From Clostridia bacterium (lineage in GTDB: Bacteria > Bacillota > Clostridia > TANB77 > CAG-508), in NCBI GenBank assembly GCA_017430135.1, contig JAFRNM010000008.1:1-64000 (forward strand): DNA of 64,000 bases. The letters run 5' to 3'. The translations under genes and the position numbers were made by a program. Shown here in pieces: positions 15,761 through 24,041 of this stretch. The notes beneath the pieces are model-generated. The model did not search any database. It was not told where the DNA came from and saw only the letters and a program-made list of their open reading frames with translations. The first letter of the stretch is position 1. The number at the start of each line of letters is the position of its first letter.

Positions 15761-15813
15761 GTGTAGGATCGCAACTACAATTTTTGTTATAGCTCTGGCA
15801 GCAGAGCTTTTTC
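15761..15813 (+). ncRNA. Candidate antisense small RNA over the Thoeris leader
   Basis: Transcription from the promoter at 15727-15755 would begin near 15761 and give an RNA of about 50 bases. It has a first hairpin TGTAG / CTACA (15762-15766 with 15775-15779, loop of 8 bases) and a textbook terminator AGCTCTG-GCAG-CAGAGCT (15791-15808) followed by TTTTCTTTTT. The whole RNA is complementary to the 5' leader of the Thoeris mRNA, which starts near 15820 on the other strand. Its layout resembles countertranscribed regulators of toxic or copy-number genes. Its existence is inferred from signals only. Confidence 0.6.
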
Positions 15814-15826
15814 TTTTTGCATTTTT

Positions 15827-15855
15827 ATTATACATCTATTTGTTTGGCTTGTCAA
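15827..15855 (-). promoter_or_regulatory. Consensus promoter of the Thoeris operon
   Basis: TTGACA (15855-15850), a 17-base spacer and TATAAT (15832-15827) on the minus strand. The transcript would have a leader of about 130 bases before the DUF3892-like gene. Confidence 0.75.
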
Positions 15856-15908
15856 TAATATTAAATATTTTATTCATTATTTTTGCCATTTTTGAATAAT
15901 ATTTACTA

Positions 15909-15934
15909 AATTTGTTAAAAATATTTAACAAATT
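15909..15934. promoter_or_regulatory. Inverted repeat upstream of the ATPase gene
   Basis: AATTTGTTAAA (15909-15919) and its exact complement (15924-15934) flank a 4-base spacer. It lies about 40 bases before the ATPase start and on the far side of the Thoeris promoter, so it could be an operator for either gene set. Confidence 0.4.
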
Positions 15935-15976
15935 GTTTAATATTTATTGACTTTTTGAAAAGAGAGGTGTATAATT

Positions 15977-17281
15977 ATGATACAAAAATTAATAAATATA
16001 TGGAGTGAAAATATGGATATTAAAAGGATAAAAATTGACGGATTTAAAAATTTAAAAGATATTGATTTAACTCTAAATAACATAACTAGCTTATTGTCTA
16101 TTAATAGTTATGGAAAAACAAATACTTTGACTGCAATTATTTTTGGAATTGACTTTATTATCAGGAACAATGAAACTAGAAAAAATCAGATGATGTATAA
16201 TCCTGCAATTCCAGTAAATAAAAATTATCTTAGTAAAACATTTTCATTTGAAATAGAAGCAACTGTAAACAATGAAGAGATAATCTATGGATATTCTTTT
16301 TTGTGGTCTAAAAACAGTGAAAATGGAAAAATTATAAAGGAATATTTAAAAGTTAAGGAACCTAGTGAGTCACAAAAATTTACATTTTATATAAAAAGAG
16401 AAAATGAATCTTCCTTTTTTAAACCTTCAAAAACAGGAGCTTGCAATAAATCAATATTAATAGAAAACTATGAATTAATTTTAAATAAGATAAAAGCATA
16501 TGATGATTTATTTTATATGGAAATTATTAAAAATCTTAATCATTTAAGAATTTTTATTGATCATGATTTTAATGCTGCTACACCTTATGGAATTGCTCCT
16601 ATTTTAGATGGTGAAGTTTTTAATTATGACTTAAGTGGAAAAAACAATATTCCTACTATATTATACGATATTCAACAAAAAAGACCAGACAGATTTAATT
16701 TAATAATCAATACTTTTACTGATATCTTCCCTTCTATAGAAAAAATAGATGTTGTACAAATTCCTATTACAGTTGAGCAAAATATTAATCCAAACAATCT
16801 TGAACCTTCAAAAGTTGCTGGTAAATTTTATGCTCTAATTGCAAAAGATAAAAATTTATCTTCACCTATAGATTTTAATAATATGTCTGATGGTGCCAAA
16901 AGAATATTAAAAGTACTTACTAACCTAGAGATAGCATCTAACAACAATTTTTCAATTGTAGCAATAGAAGAACCTGAAAATTCTCTAAATCCTAAAGTAT
17001 TACAACAATATTTAATTGCTTTAAATGGTTTCGCCAAAAATATAAAAATTATTATTACAAGTCACTCTCCATACTTAATGAATTATATTGAGCCATCTAA
17101 AATATATGTAGGTTTACCACATGATAATGGTATTGCTACATTTTCAAAAATAAAAGATAAATCTGCAAATAAACTAATGGATGATGCAGAAAGTCTTGAC
17201 TTGCGTGTTGGTGATTATCTTTTTGATTTAATGAGTGGAGATGCTAGTGACTTAGAAACACTTGCTAAATATACGGAGTAA
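15977..17281 (+). CDS. OLD/PARIS-like AAA ATPase of a two-gene defence system
   Basis: 434 residues. The N-terminus IKRIKIDGFKNLKDIDLTL with the P-loop LLSINSYGKTN is typical of SMC/ABC-like AAA_15 and AAA_21 ATPases, though the first P-loop glycine is serine. Near the end come MSDGAKRILKVLTNLEIA (signature), IVAIEEPENSLNP (Walker B) and IITSHSPYLM (H-loop). Two starts have ribosome sites: the one given, and ATG at 16013 giving MDIKRIKIDGF, which matches where relatives begin. It stands three bases before a TOPRIM-like gene. Such ATPase/nuclease pairs (split OLD, RloA/RloB, PARIS) act in phage defence; the exact type is unclear. Confidence 0.8.
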   Translation: MIQKLINIWSENMDIKRIKIDGFKNLKDIDLTLNNITSLLSINSYGKTNTLTAIIFGIDFIIRNNETRKNQMMYNPAIPVNKNYLSKTFSFEIEATVNNEEIIYGYSFLWSKNSENGKIIKEYLKVKEPSESQKFTFYIKRENESSFFKPSKTGACNKSILIENYELILNKIKAYDDLFYMEIIKNLNHLRIFIDHDFNAATPYGIAPILDGEVFNYDLSGKNNIPTILYDIQQKRPDRFNLIINTFTDIFPSIEKIDVVQIPITVEQNINPNNLEPSKVAGKFYALIAKDKNLSSPIDFNNMSDGAKRILKVLTNLEIASNNNFSIVAIEEPENSLNPKVLQQYLIALNGFAKNIKIIITSHSPYLMNYIEPSKIYVGLPHDNGIATFSKIKDKSANKLMDDAESLDLRVGDYLFDLMSGDASDLETLAKYTE

Positions 17282-17284
17282 TCT

Positions 17285-17911
17285 ATGAAAAAATGTGTAG
17301 TAATATATACAGAAGGCGAAACTGATGATGAATTTTATAAGAAAGTATTGTCTACTATAAAAAGTAAAATACCAGGAAATAGGTTTAAAGTAGATGTTTT
17401 AAAATCTTTTTGTATTACAGGAATAGGAAAATTTCAAAATAAATTATTAAATAAATTCGAAAAAGAAATTGTAAATAAATATTTGAAAACTCATGAGCTA
17501 ATTGTTGTGCTTTGTTATGATACTGATGTATTTGAATTTGGAGTGCATCCACCAATTAACAGATTAAAACTCGAAAAAGATTTGATTGATAAAGGAGCTT
17601 CTAAAGTTATTCATATAAAAGCTAAGAAAAGCATAGAAGACTTTTTTATGTACGATCTTGATGGAATAATTAACTATTTAAAAATAGTAAAACCAAAGAG
17701 TTTAAAGGGTTCAACTGGATTAAAAAAATTAGAAACATTATTCTTAAATGCCAATAGAATATATCAAAAAGGCCATAAATGTTCAGGATTTATTGATTCG
17801 CTTGATATGAATACTATTTTTCCATGTATATGTGATGATATAAAACCTCTATGCACAGAATTAGGACTTGAATCAAATTGTAATTCATGTAAAAAATATG
17901 TCTCAAAATGA
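17285..17911 (+). CDS. TOPRIM/RloB-like partner with C-terminal cysteine cluster
   Basis: 208 residues. VVIYTEGETDDEFYKKVL near residue 5 and VVLCYDTDVFE near 75 give the E...DxD spacing of TOPRIM-like nucleases. SIEDFFMYD near 117 resembles the acidic helix after the DxD strand in RloB-type proteins. The C-terminus has an unusual cluster of cysteines (HKCSGF, PCICDDIKPLC, SNCNSCKKY) that may bind zinc or a cluster; I do not know it from the standard families. It is coupled to the upstream ATPase and is likely its nuclease effector. It ends with TGA, so TGA is a normal stop here. Confidence 0.65.
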   Translation: MKKCVVIYTEGETDDEFYKKVLSTIKSKIPGNRFKVDVLKSFCITGIGKFQNKLLNKFEKEIVNKYLKTHELIVVLCYDTDVFEFGVHPPINRLKLEKDLIDKGASKVIHIKAKKSIEDFFMYDLDGIINYLKIVKPKSLKGSTGLKKLETLFLNANRIYQKGHKCSGFIDSLDMNTIFPCICDDIKPLCTELGLESNCNSCKKYVSK

Positions 17912-17921
17912 GGCATATTTT
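17894..17921 (+). terminator. Terminator of the ATPase/TOPRIM operon
   Basis: AATATG-TCTC-AAAAT-GAGG-CATATT followed by TTTTTATT overlaps the end of the TOPRIM-like gene. Confidence 0.55.
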
Positions 17922-18089
17922 TTATTACATTTTATCTATTTTTTTATTGTTCTATATTAGTTATTTTATGAATCTTATTGTAATCTTTGTAACACTTGAA
18001 AAATAAACAGAATCTACTAGTAACCATCAATATTTAGATGTATAATTATCACAATTAAATATGAAACTCTCACCCATGATTATGCCTGA
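17922..18089. other. Intergenic AT-rich stretch
   Basis: No gene, RNA or clear repeat seen. It leads into an integrase relic and probably represents the decayed edge of the mobile island. Confidence 0.3.
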
Positions 18090-18218
18090 CTAGAGCATCC
18101 TAGATTAATAAGTGCAATGCTACACAAGGCAGTATATTGGCAACTTACACCTTATAATCCTGCTGAAAGAGTCCAACCACCTAAAGTATCTAGAGCAAAA
18201 CGTAAATTTTATTATGAA
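18090..18218 (+). pseudogene. Integrase relic (end of core-binding domain)
   Basis: After a TGA at 18087 the frame reads LEHPRLISAMLHKAVYWQL and then TPYNPAERVQPPKVSRAKRK. This is the highly typical end of the core-binding domain of Tn916/phage-type tyrosine recombinases (AVxWxLxxxNPAxRVxPPK). Nothing before or after it is integrase-like. It mirrors the truncated integrase at 8505-8981 and marks the right side of the defence island. Confidence 0.65.
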
Positions 18219-18292
18219 ACAGTTCTAACAAGCTATTTGTACAAGCTGATGGCAAACTTATGCATCCTTCACAATTATGAGAAAAACTCCCC

Positions 18293-18625
18293 TTATTCCT
18301 CCAAATAATTAACCACTTTCCCATGTTCCTTAGCATATTTAATTTCTGATTTTGTACTATCGCCAATATACCCATTAACATTAATAACAAAAATTTCATC
18401 TGCCATATCAATTTTTCTTTTATGCATATCATCTAGCATTTCTTTAGTTTTAGTTAAAGTACCTTCATCCATATTTTCCCATACTTCCTGGTCACCAGAA
18501 TGACCAAAAAGACCTACAGAAATAACTATATATCCTTTTAAAGTTAAATCTTTTTGAGCTTTCATAAATTGATCCTTAAATTTTGTTGAACCACATAATG
18601 TTACAACTTTATATTTTCCTACCAT
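18293..18625 (-). CDS. Nucleoside 2-deoxyribosyltransferase-like protein
   Basis: 110 residues. KVVTLCGSTKFKDQFMKAQK at the start is the signature of a family related to nucleoside 2-deoxyribosyltransferases and DUF4406 proteins. KRKIDMADEIFVINVNGYIG and STKSEIKYAKEHGK in the second half match its conserved D...E layout. These proteins cleave or transfer sugars of nucleosides, but the substrate is unknown here. It has GGAGG before the ATG and is followed by the right-hand integrase relic. Confidence 0.7.
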   Translation of the reverse strand: MVGKYKVVTLCGSTKFKDQFMKAQKDLTLKGYIVISVGLFGHSGDQEVWENMDEGTLTKTKEMLDDMHKRKIDMADEIFVINVNGYIGDSTKSEIKYAKEHGKVVNYLEE

Positions 18626-18650
18626 ATTTTACCTCCCATCAATATATCAT

Positions 18651-19178
18651 CTACACATGATTAATATATTTATTAAATTCTTTAAAACTAATTCCCACTG
18701 GCACTTCAAAAAACTCTTTTGTAGGACTATCTTTTCCCCCTCTTAATTTAATATAATAATCAACTATTGTTTTTATTGCTTCTTCTTCTGAATTATATTC
18801 AAAAATTCCTTTTTTCTCAAAATTCGGATGTTCCATATGATATACCTTACCATTTTCATAATAAAGTATAAAACAATGCATATGTTCTTCTTCCTCTAAA
18901 TTACCATAATTATCTGGTTCAAATATTCTACAGCAAAACATTTTATTTTTTACATTTATTTTATTTAATAAATAATTCATCAGATTAACTTGATCAATGC
19001 ATGTACCTATTTTGTTTTCAAGTATTTCTTCAATCGACATCGTTCTATATATTCTACGAAATTCTTTCATAGTATTTAGATGTTTATTTCCATAACAATC
19101 AATCCAGCCATATTCAATATTTGCATCTATAAATTTGTAAACGTCTTCTGCTGTTTTTAATTCCATTATATTTTCCAC
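18651..19178 (-). CDS. Transglutaminase-like protein
   Basis: 175 residues from a GTG with AGGAGG-like spacing. It shows the cysteine-protease/transglutaminase triad order: IGTCIDQVNLMNYLL (catalytic C near 72), EEHMHCFILYYENGK (H near 115) and VYHMEHPNFEK with a following acid. No signal peptide, so it is cytoplasmic. Such small proteins are common in Firmicutes without known substrate. Confidence 0.65.
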   Translation of the reverse strand: MENIMELKTAEDVYKFIDANIEYGWIDCYGNKHLNTMKEFRRIYRTMSIEEILENKIGTCIDQVNLMNYLLNKINVKNKMFCCRIFEPDNYGNLEEEEHMHCFILYYENGKVYHMEHPNFEKKGIFEYNSEEEAIKTIVDYYIKLRGGKDSPTKEFFEVPVGISFKEFNKYINHV

Positions 19179-19226
19179 AGCACTTCCTCCAAAATTTAAT
19201 CTTCATAATCTGTTATTCCATAAAAA

Positions 19227-19643
19227 CTAATATCCATTCCTCAAATACACCTTAATCTGTCTAATAATATGAGGAATATTATAATTACCTGCAAATTTTT
19301 CATTATTTAACAATTGCTCATTTAAATCTACCCATTCCAGCTTATTCTTCTCTTCTACTAAATCCACATCATGTTTTAAAATCCCATAATAAACTTGTAA
19401 ATTATTATCATATTTAAAATAATTCAAATCCATAAAATGGTCTAACTCTATATCATTTTTTGTTATCCCAGTTTCTTCAAACAATTCTCTATATGCTGCA
19501 TCATCATTAGATTCGCCATCTTCTACTTTTCCGCCCACAAAATTATATAAGCCTTTATATGGTTCTTTAGCTCTTATGCAAAAAAGGCATTTATCTAAGT
19601 TTTTATTAAATACTGCTATTATATTTAGTTTTTTCATTTTCAT
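19227..19643 (-). CDS. Nudix hydrolase
   Basis: 138 residues. The Nudix box is complete: GGKVEDGESNDDAAYRELFE followed by ETG (G-x5-E-x7-REUxEExGU) near residue 37-60. It probably hydrolyses nucleoside diphosphate derivatives; the substrate cannot be told. It lies between a YjbR gene and a transglutaminase-like gene on the same strand and starts six bases after the YjbR gene's stop. Confidence 0.88.
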   Translation of the reverse strand: MKMKKLNIIAVFNKNLDKCLFCIRAKEPYKGLYNFVGGKVEDGESNDDAAYRELFEETGITKNDIELDHFMDLNYFKYDNNLQVYYGILKHDVDLVEEKNKLEWVDLNEQLLNNEKFAGNYNIPHIIRQIKVYLRNGY

Positions 19644-19649
19644 AACCCC

Positions 19650-19979
19650 TTATTTTTTAGTTAAATCATAGCTTTGTTCTAATAATTCTTCAACTAATTC
19701 TCTATCACATTTATCGCTTAAAATTATTGTGTTCCAGTGTTCTTTGTTCATATGATATGCTGGAATTATATAGTCATAAGATTTTCTTAAAAGTTCAGAA
19801 TATTCTGGGTCAGTTTTTATATTTAAATAATCTTTTCCATCCACCTTCATTAATAAAGCAAACCATTTATTGTTCTTTTTATGTTTCATTGTAGCTGAAA
19901 TATTATCATCTGGAAATGGATAATCTTCGTACACATCTGGCAATTCTAAACAATATTTTATAACATCTTCTCTATTCAT
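19650..19979 (-). CDS. MmcQ/YjbR family protein
   Basis: 109 residues covering the whole YjbR (DUF419) domain: MNREDVIKYCLELPDVYEDY PFPDD at the start, WFALLMKVDGKDYLNIK in the middle, and YHMNKEHWNTIIL near the end. The fold is a small DNA-binding-like double-wing domain of unknown role. It forms a run of small same-strand genes with the Nudix and YgjV genes. Confidence 0.85.
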   Translation of the reverse strand: MNREDVIKYCLELPDVYEDYPFPDDNISATMKHKKNNKWFALLMKVDGKDYLNIKTDPEYSELLRKSYDYIIPAYHMNKEHWNTIILSDKCDRELVEELLEQSYDLTKK

Positions 19980-19997
19980 ATTATTTCACTCCTATAT

Positions 19998-20522
19998 CTA
20001 TTTTTTTATCATCTTTTCTTTATTTTTAGAATTTTTTATTACAGCAGCCAAAACTCCAAAAAGTGTTACTACTTCAAAAACTATTCCCGTATGTGATCCA
20101 TATACTATTGCATATATTAACCAACAAACAGCAGAAATAACTCCAATCTCTCTTATTGCTGCTTCATTATCAGTTATAAATGATATTATAACAATTACTG
20201 AAGCTATCATTGGGAAAATTGAATAAATATTTTGGAAAGTTTGAACATTTATTAATATAATTAATATTATAAAAATCATAGCCATTATTTTTTTATTTTT
20301 AAATTTATATTTATCAAATAAATATATTGTTATAAGCGCAACTAATCCCACTAAATTACATATAGCACCTGTAAATCCACTTAATAAATAATAATGTATT
20401 GTAAACATTATATAAGCAAATATTTGCATAAATAGTATTTGCTTTTTTTCTTTTTTAAAATAACTTAAAGCTAATAAAGTATAACCTATAGCCCCTATAA
20501 ATTGTACCAAAATATAATTCAT
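19998..20522 (-). CDS. YgjV family membrane protein
   Basis: 174 residues with about six membrane helices. FIGAIGYTLLALSYFKKEKK at the start and FTIHYYLLSGFTGAICNLVG are typical of the YgjV (Imp-YgjV) family. Function unknown. It begins a run of four or five small minus-strand genes. Confidence 0.8.
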   Translation of the reverse strand: MNYILVQFIGAIGYTLLALSYFKKEKKQILFMQIFAYIMFTIHYYLLSGFTGAICNLVGLVALITIYLFDKYKFKNKKIMAMIFIILIILINVQTFQNIYSIFPMIASVIVIISFITDNEAAIREIGVISAVCWLIYAIVYGSHTGIVFEVVTLFGVLAAVIKNSKNKEKMIKK

Positions 20523-20644
20523 AAATTACCCCTTTATATATAAAATTCTTTTTAGTTATTATACATTATTTTTACTAAAAATAATAGATTTTTTTATAAT
20601 TTTGATGTATATTATTTATATAAAATTTAAACTCGGAGGTAATT

Positions 20645-21730
20645 ATGAAAAAATATTTTATTATTATAATACTAATTTTAATTGTATTTTTTATTATTTT
20701 TAATTTCACACCAGTTTTCGCTCCACATAACGAAAATACTGAGAATAAAGAAAATGTTTCAAAAGATGAAAATACTGTTACTACAGAAAATGAAGTTAAA
20801 GAAGAAATTGTTAAACCAACTCCTTATGTGTCTTACAATGGCTGGCTTAATGTTGAAAATACAAATCTAAAAAATAGTAAAAATGAAACTTTTACTTTAA
20901 AAGGTATTAGTAGCCATGGTTTACAATGGTATCCTGATGTGCTAACTTATGATAATTTAAAAAATTTAAAAGAAACATGGAAAATTAATGTTTTCAGAAT
21001 TGCAATGTATACTGACGAAAATGGCTATATTTCTAAAAAAGAAGAAACTAAAAACAATCTAATTAAAGTTGTAAATGATTTAATTGATTTAGATATGTAT
21101 GTAATTATTGATTGGCATATTTTAAAAGATAATAACCCACAAATTTATAAAGAAGATGCAAAACAATTCTTTACAGAAATTTCTGAATTATATAAAGATA
21201 CACCAAATGTTATTTACGAAATTTGCAACGAACCAAATGGAAATAATGTTACATGGGATAATGATGTAAAACCTTATGCTGAAGAAATTATTCCAGTTAT
21301 TAGAAAAAATAGTCCAAAATCTTTAATTATTGTTGGAACTCCATTTTGGTGTCAACAATTACAACCAGCTGCAGATAATCCTTTAAATTTTGATAATTTA
21401 TTATATTCTTGTCACTTCTATGCTGGAACTCATAAGCAAGAACTTCGTGATGAAGTTTCTAAAGCATTAGCAAAAAATTTACCTATAATAATTTCAGAAT
21501 TTGGAACAACAGATGCCTCTGGTAATGGAAATGTTGATATTGAAGAATCTAAAAAATGGATTGACTTTTTAAATGATAAAAATATTAGTTATATTAATTG
21601 GTCTTTCTCATATAAAAATGAATCTTCTGCTTTACTTTTAGAAAGCTATGGTAATAATTTAACACAAGATTTTAATAATTACCTTTCTGAATCAGGAAAA
21701 TTTATTAAATCAATAATAAATGTATATTAA
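20645..21730 (+). CDS. Secreted GH5 endoglucanase (cellulase)
   Basis: 361 residues. A signal peptide or anchor (residues 4-25) and an acidic linker precede a GH5 subfamily-2-type catalytic domain from about residue 62. The acid/base glutamate is in VIYEICNEPNG near 190 and the nucleophile in IIISEFGTTDASGNG near 285; VIIDWH and SCHFYAGTH supply further active-site residues. It would cut beta-1,4-glucans outside the cell, as a gut fibre degrader would. It is a single-gene unit with GGAGG before the ATG and a terminator just after the stop. Confidence 0.92.
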   Translation: MKKYFIIIILILIVFFIIFNFTPVFAPHNENTENKENVSKDENTVTTENEVKEEIVKPTPYVSYNGWLNVENTNLKNSKNETFTLKGISSHGLQWYPDVLTYDNLKNLKETWKINVFRIAMYTDENGYISKKEETKNNLIKVVNDLIDLDMYVIIDWHILKDNNPQIYKEDAKQFFTEISELYKDTPNVIYEICNEPNGNNVTWDNDVKPYAEEIIPVIRKNSPKSLIIVGTPFWCQQLQPAADNPLNFDNLLYSCHFYAGTHKQELRDEVSKALAKNLPIIISEFGTTDASGNGNVDIEESKKWIDFLNDKNISYINWSFSYKNESSALLLESYGNNLTQDFNNYLSESGKFIKSIINVY

Positions 21731-21756
21731 AAAAATTCGGTATAAGCCGAATTTTT
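21731..21756 (+). terminator. Terminator after the GH5 gene
   Basis: AAAAATTCGG-TATAAG-CCGAATTTTT followed by TT. It would also stop minus-strand transcription coming from the chrA pair. Confidence 0.75.
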
Positions 21757-21853
21757 TTATATCTCATCTACATTTAATACTTCAATTCCATTTTCAATTA
21801 AAATTTCTGCTAAAAAGCCATTTCCATCAACTAATTGCCCATCAAAATTGCCG

Positions 21854-22391
21854 CTATAAATTTTTTATCACAATTTTTATTATTCCGTAAGATTAATGCA
21901 ATTAAAATTATATAAATACTTGAAATATTCAGAAAAATTGATAATATTAGACTCATAATAAATATATAAATTGTAAATTTATTTATTAATACAACTTTTC
22001 CCATTGAAATTGTAGATTTTATTAACATTACTCCAATACAAACCAAACTTCCCTTTAAAGCTGATGCAATAAATTGATATTGTAACAAATTTTCTATACA
22101 ACATGATATAGAAATAATTATAATTAAAGGACCAAGTGTATAAAAAAATGTTGCAAAAAATCCTCCCCAGAATCCTGCAATTTTATTTCCCAAAAAAGCT
22201 ACAGCATTCGCAGTAACAGCTCCAGGTCCTAACCTTGACATAGAAACAGCATCAATAATATCTTCCTGTGTTACTAATTTATTCTTTTTCATTAAATTAT
22301 CTTCTAGAACGGCTGTAACAGCTGACATATTTCCAAGTGATTCCAATCCAATGATAAAAAAAATATAAATAAATTTAATTGATTTTTTCAT
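21854..22391 (-). CDS. chrA: Chromate transporter half (ChrA), apparent +1 frameshift at CGG
   Basis: A short CHR-domain protein with about six helices (RLGPGAVTANAVAFLGNKIA is the conserved loop). In the zero frame it ends in a polar tail (NNKNCDKK...) unlike the family. The switch occurs at TTA-CGG-AAT: skipping the C of CGG (plus-strand 21887) gives TTA-GGA-ATA and the tail LGIIKIVIKNL, stopping at TAG 21856-21854. This matches the end of its paralogue next door (SGLFAGIINL). The corrected protein has 178 residues. It pairs with the 187-residue half as in split chromate transporters and may move chromate or another anion. Without the skip the frame would run to 21831. Confidence 0.75.
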
Positions 22392-22409
22392 TTAAATAAT
22401 TCCCCTTTC

Positions 22410-22973
22410 TTATAAATTAATAATTCCAGCAAAAAGTCCAGAAATAATTATTAAAAAGATAGAATTAATTTTTTTATTTTTACTTATATAGTAAATTACA
22501 ATGCCTAAAAAAATACTTCTATAATTAATTAAAAATAATAAATTATTTAAATTAATTATTTCTGAATTATTTAAAAATGCAATTTTAAATATACTTGCAG
22601 AACTCGTAATTATTATTGATAATGTTGCTGCTCTTATAATTATTATTATTTCATTTATTTTTTTATTTTTCTGTATTTTATTAAAGAACTTATATATTAC
22701 TCCCATAAATATAATTGCTGGAATTACAAAAGCTAAATTACAAATTAATGCTCCAATTACTCCAAAAGTTTTAAATCCTACAATTGTGCCAATATTACAA
22801 GCTATAGGGCCTGGAGTAACTTGAGAAACAGATATTAAATTTGTAATTCTTTCTTCTGTAATCCAATGTGTATTTTTAGCCATTTCATAAATATATGGTA
22901 GAGTACTCATTCCACCTCCAAATGAAAATGTACCTACTTTTAAAAATTCTAAAAATAAATTTAATAAAAGCAT
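22410..22973 (-). CDS. chrA: Chromate transporter half (ChrA)
   Basis: 187 residues, six helices. LKVGTFSFGGGMSTLPYIYE at the start and SVSQVTPGPIACNIGTIVGF are the diagnostic CHR-domain motifs. Short-chain ChrA proteins act as pairs; the second half follows 18 bases downstream. A LysR regulator lies upstream on the same strand, separated by a strong terminator, so the pair must have its own promoter in the 100-base gap. Confidence 0.88.
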   Translation of the reverse strand: MLLLNLFLEFLKVGTFSFGGGMSTLPYIYEMAKNTHWITEERITNLISVSQVTPGPIACNIGTIVGFKTFGVIGALICNLAFVIPAIIFMGVIYKFFNKIQKNKKINEIIIIIRAATLSIIITSSASIFKIAFLNNSEIINLNNLLFLINYRSIFLGIVIYYISKNKKINSIFLIIISGLFAGIINL

Positions 22974-23001
22974 TTCTTCTCCTTTCTTTTCAATAAAAAA
23001 A

Positions 23002-23033
23002 CTTGTTATAATTTCTATAAAAATTATAACAAG
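23002..23033 (-). terminator. Terminator between the LysR gene and chrA pair
   Basis: CTTGTTATAATTT (23002-23014) and its exact complement (23021-23033) with loop CTATAA; a T7 run follows on the minus strand. A second inverted repeat, CAATTATAAC / GTTATAATTG (23068-23092), overlaps the LysR stop. Confidence 0.75.
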
Positions 23034-23076
23034 CGTTTTTATAAATTTGAAATGCTTTTATTTTATTCAATTATAA

Positions 23077-23961
23077 CTATTTGTTATAATTGAAATTATT
23101 TTTTATTATTTTTATTAAATTTTTTAATTCATTAGAACTATTATCTCTTCTATAATAAATACCAATTTCTGTTGATGGAATTTTAAATTCTGTATTTAAC
23201 TCTGTAAAAAGTTTTTCTTGAATTTCTTGACTTAAATACTTGCAATTAGCTATTCCTACACAATTATCATATTGTTGAATAATCTGAGCCATACTTAAAG
23301 AATCTATTCTTTTAATTTCATTATTTAAATTGTTTTTTTGTAATTCTTGTAAAAAAACATCGGTTGAATTATTTTCTCCTCTAGGCATATAAATAATTTG
23401 ATTATCTAAATCACTAATTTTTATTTTATTTTTACTACATAATTTTGATTTATTGTTAGCAATTAAAACATATTCAAAATACCCCAAACTAATAAATTTA
23501 TACTTTTTACTGTCATATTCATTTTCTTTAAATTTTCTTAAAATTGCTATATCAAAATTTTCATCATTTAAAGGAAAATTCAATACCTTAGAATTATCCG
23601 TAATTGTAATAATTTTAGCATTTTTATTTTTTAAATAAAATTCTGCAATTGATTTGCTTAAAAGTTTACTGAGCATTGTAGCATATGTTCCTAATCTAAT
23701 TTCGCAAATATTTAAATATTTTTTATCTATTTCCACAATTTTATCAATAGATGGTGATATCTCATTAAATAATTTATTTCCAGCTTCAGTTAATTCCATT
23801 CCTTTTTTTCTATTAAATAAAACTAAATTTAATTCATTTTCAAGATTTTTAATATGTCTTGTAACAGCTGGTTGAGAAATATTTAAATTTTCACTTGCTC
23901 TTGTAATATTTTGTACTTTTGCCACTTCAATAAATATTTTATATAATTCTAAATTGGCCAT
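23077..23961 (-). CDS. LysR-family regulator
   Basis: 294 residues. The N-terminal winged helix reads FIEVAKVQNITRASENLNIS then QPAVTRHIKNLENELNLVLF, which is standard for the family. The C-terminal effector domain (from about 90) has IRLGTYATMLSKLLS and YEYVLIANNKS. It lies just upstream of the split chromate transporter and may control it, although LysR targets are usually divergent. The effector is unknown. Confidence 0.9.
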   Translation of the reverse strand: MANLELYKIFIEVAKVQNITRASENLNISQPAVTRHIKNLENELNLVLFNRKKGMELTEAGNKLFNEISPSIDKIVEIDKKYLNICEIRLGTYATMLSKLLSKSIAEFYLKNKNAKIITITDNSKVLNFPLNDENFDIAILRKFKENEYDSKKYKFISLGYFEYVLIANNKSKLCSKNKIKISDLDNQIIYMPRGENNSTDVFLQELQKNNLNNEIKRIDSLSMAQIIQQYDNCVGIANCKYLSQEIQEKLFTELNTEFKIPSTEIGIYYRRDNSSNELKNLIKIIKNNFNYNK

Positions 23962-24041
23962 TTCTTCTCCTTTTAAATTATTTTATTATACTTTTATTAT
24001 TTTACATAATTATATGATAAATTACTTATTTTGTAAATAAT

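Noticed and set aside
15784-15815. Minus-strand hairpin as an attenuator of the Thoeris mRNA
   Set aside because: On that strand the hairpin is followed by ATAACAAAA and not a T-run, so termination in that direction is unlikely; the plus-strand reading is clearly better.
1-18300. CRISPR array or cas genes in the defence island
   Set aside because: No regularly spaced direct repeats and no Cas motifs were seen.
21762-21850. Coding-like minus-strand frame (GQLVDGNGFLAEILIENG) after chrA
   Set aside because: It has no start codon or ribosome site and no recognisable family. It may be a relic of a lost gene, but I cannot support it.
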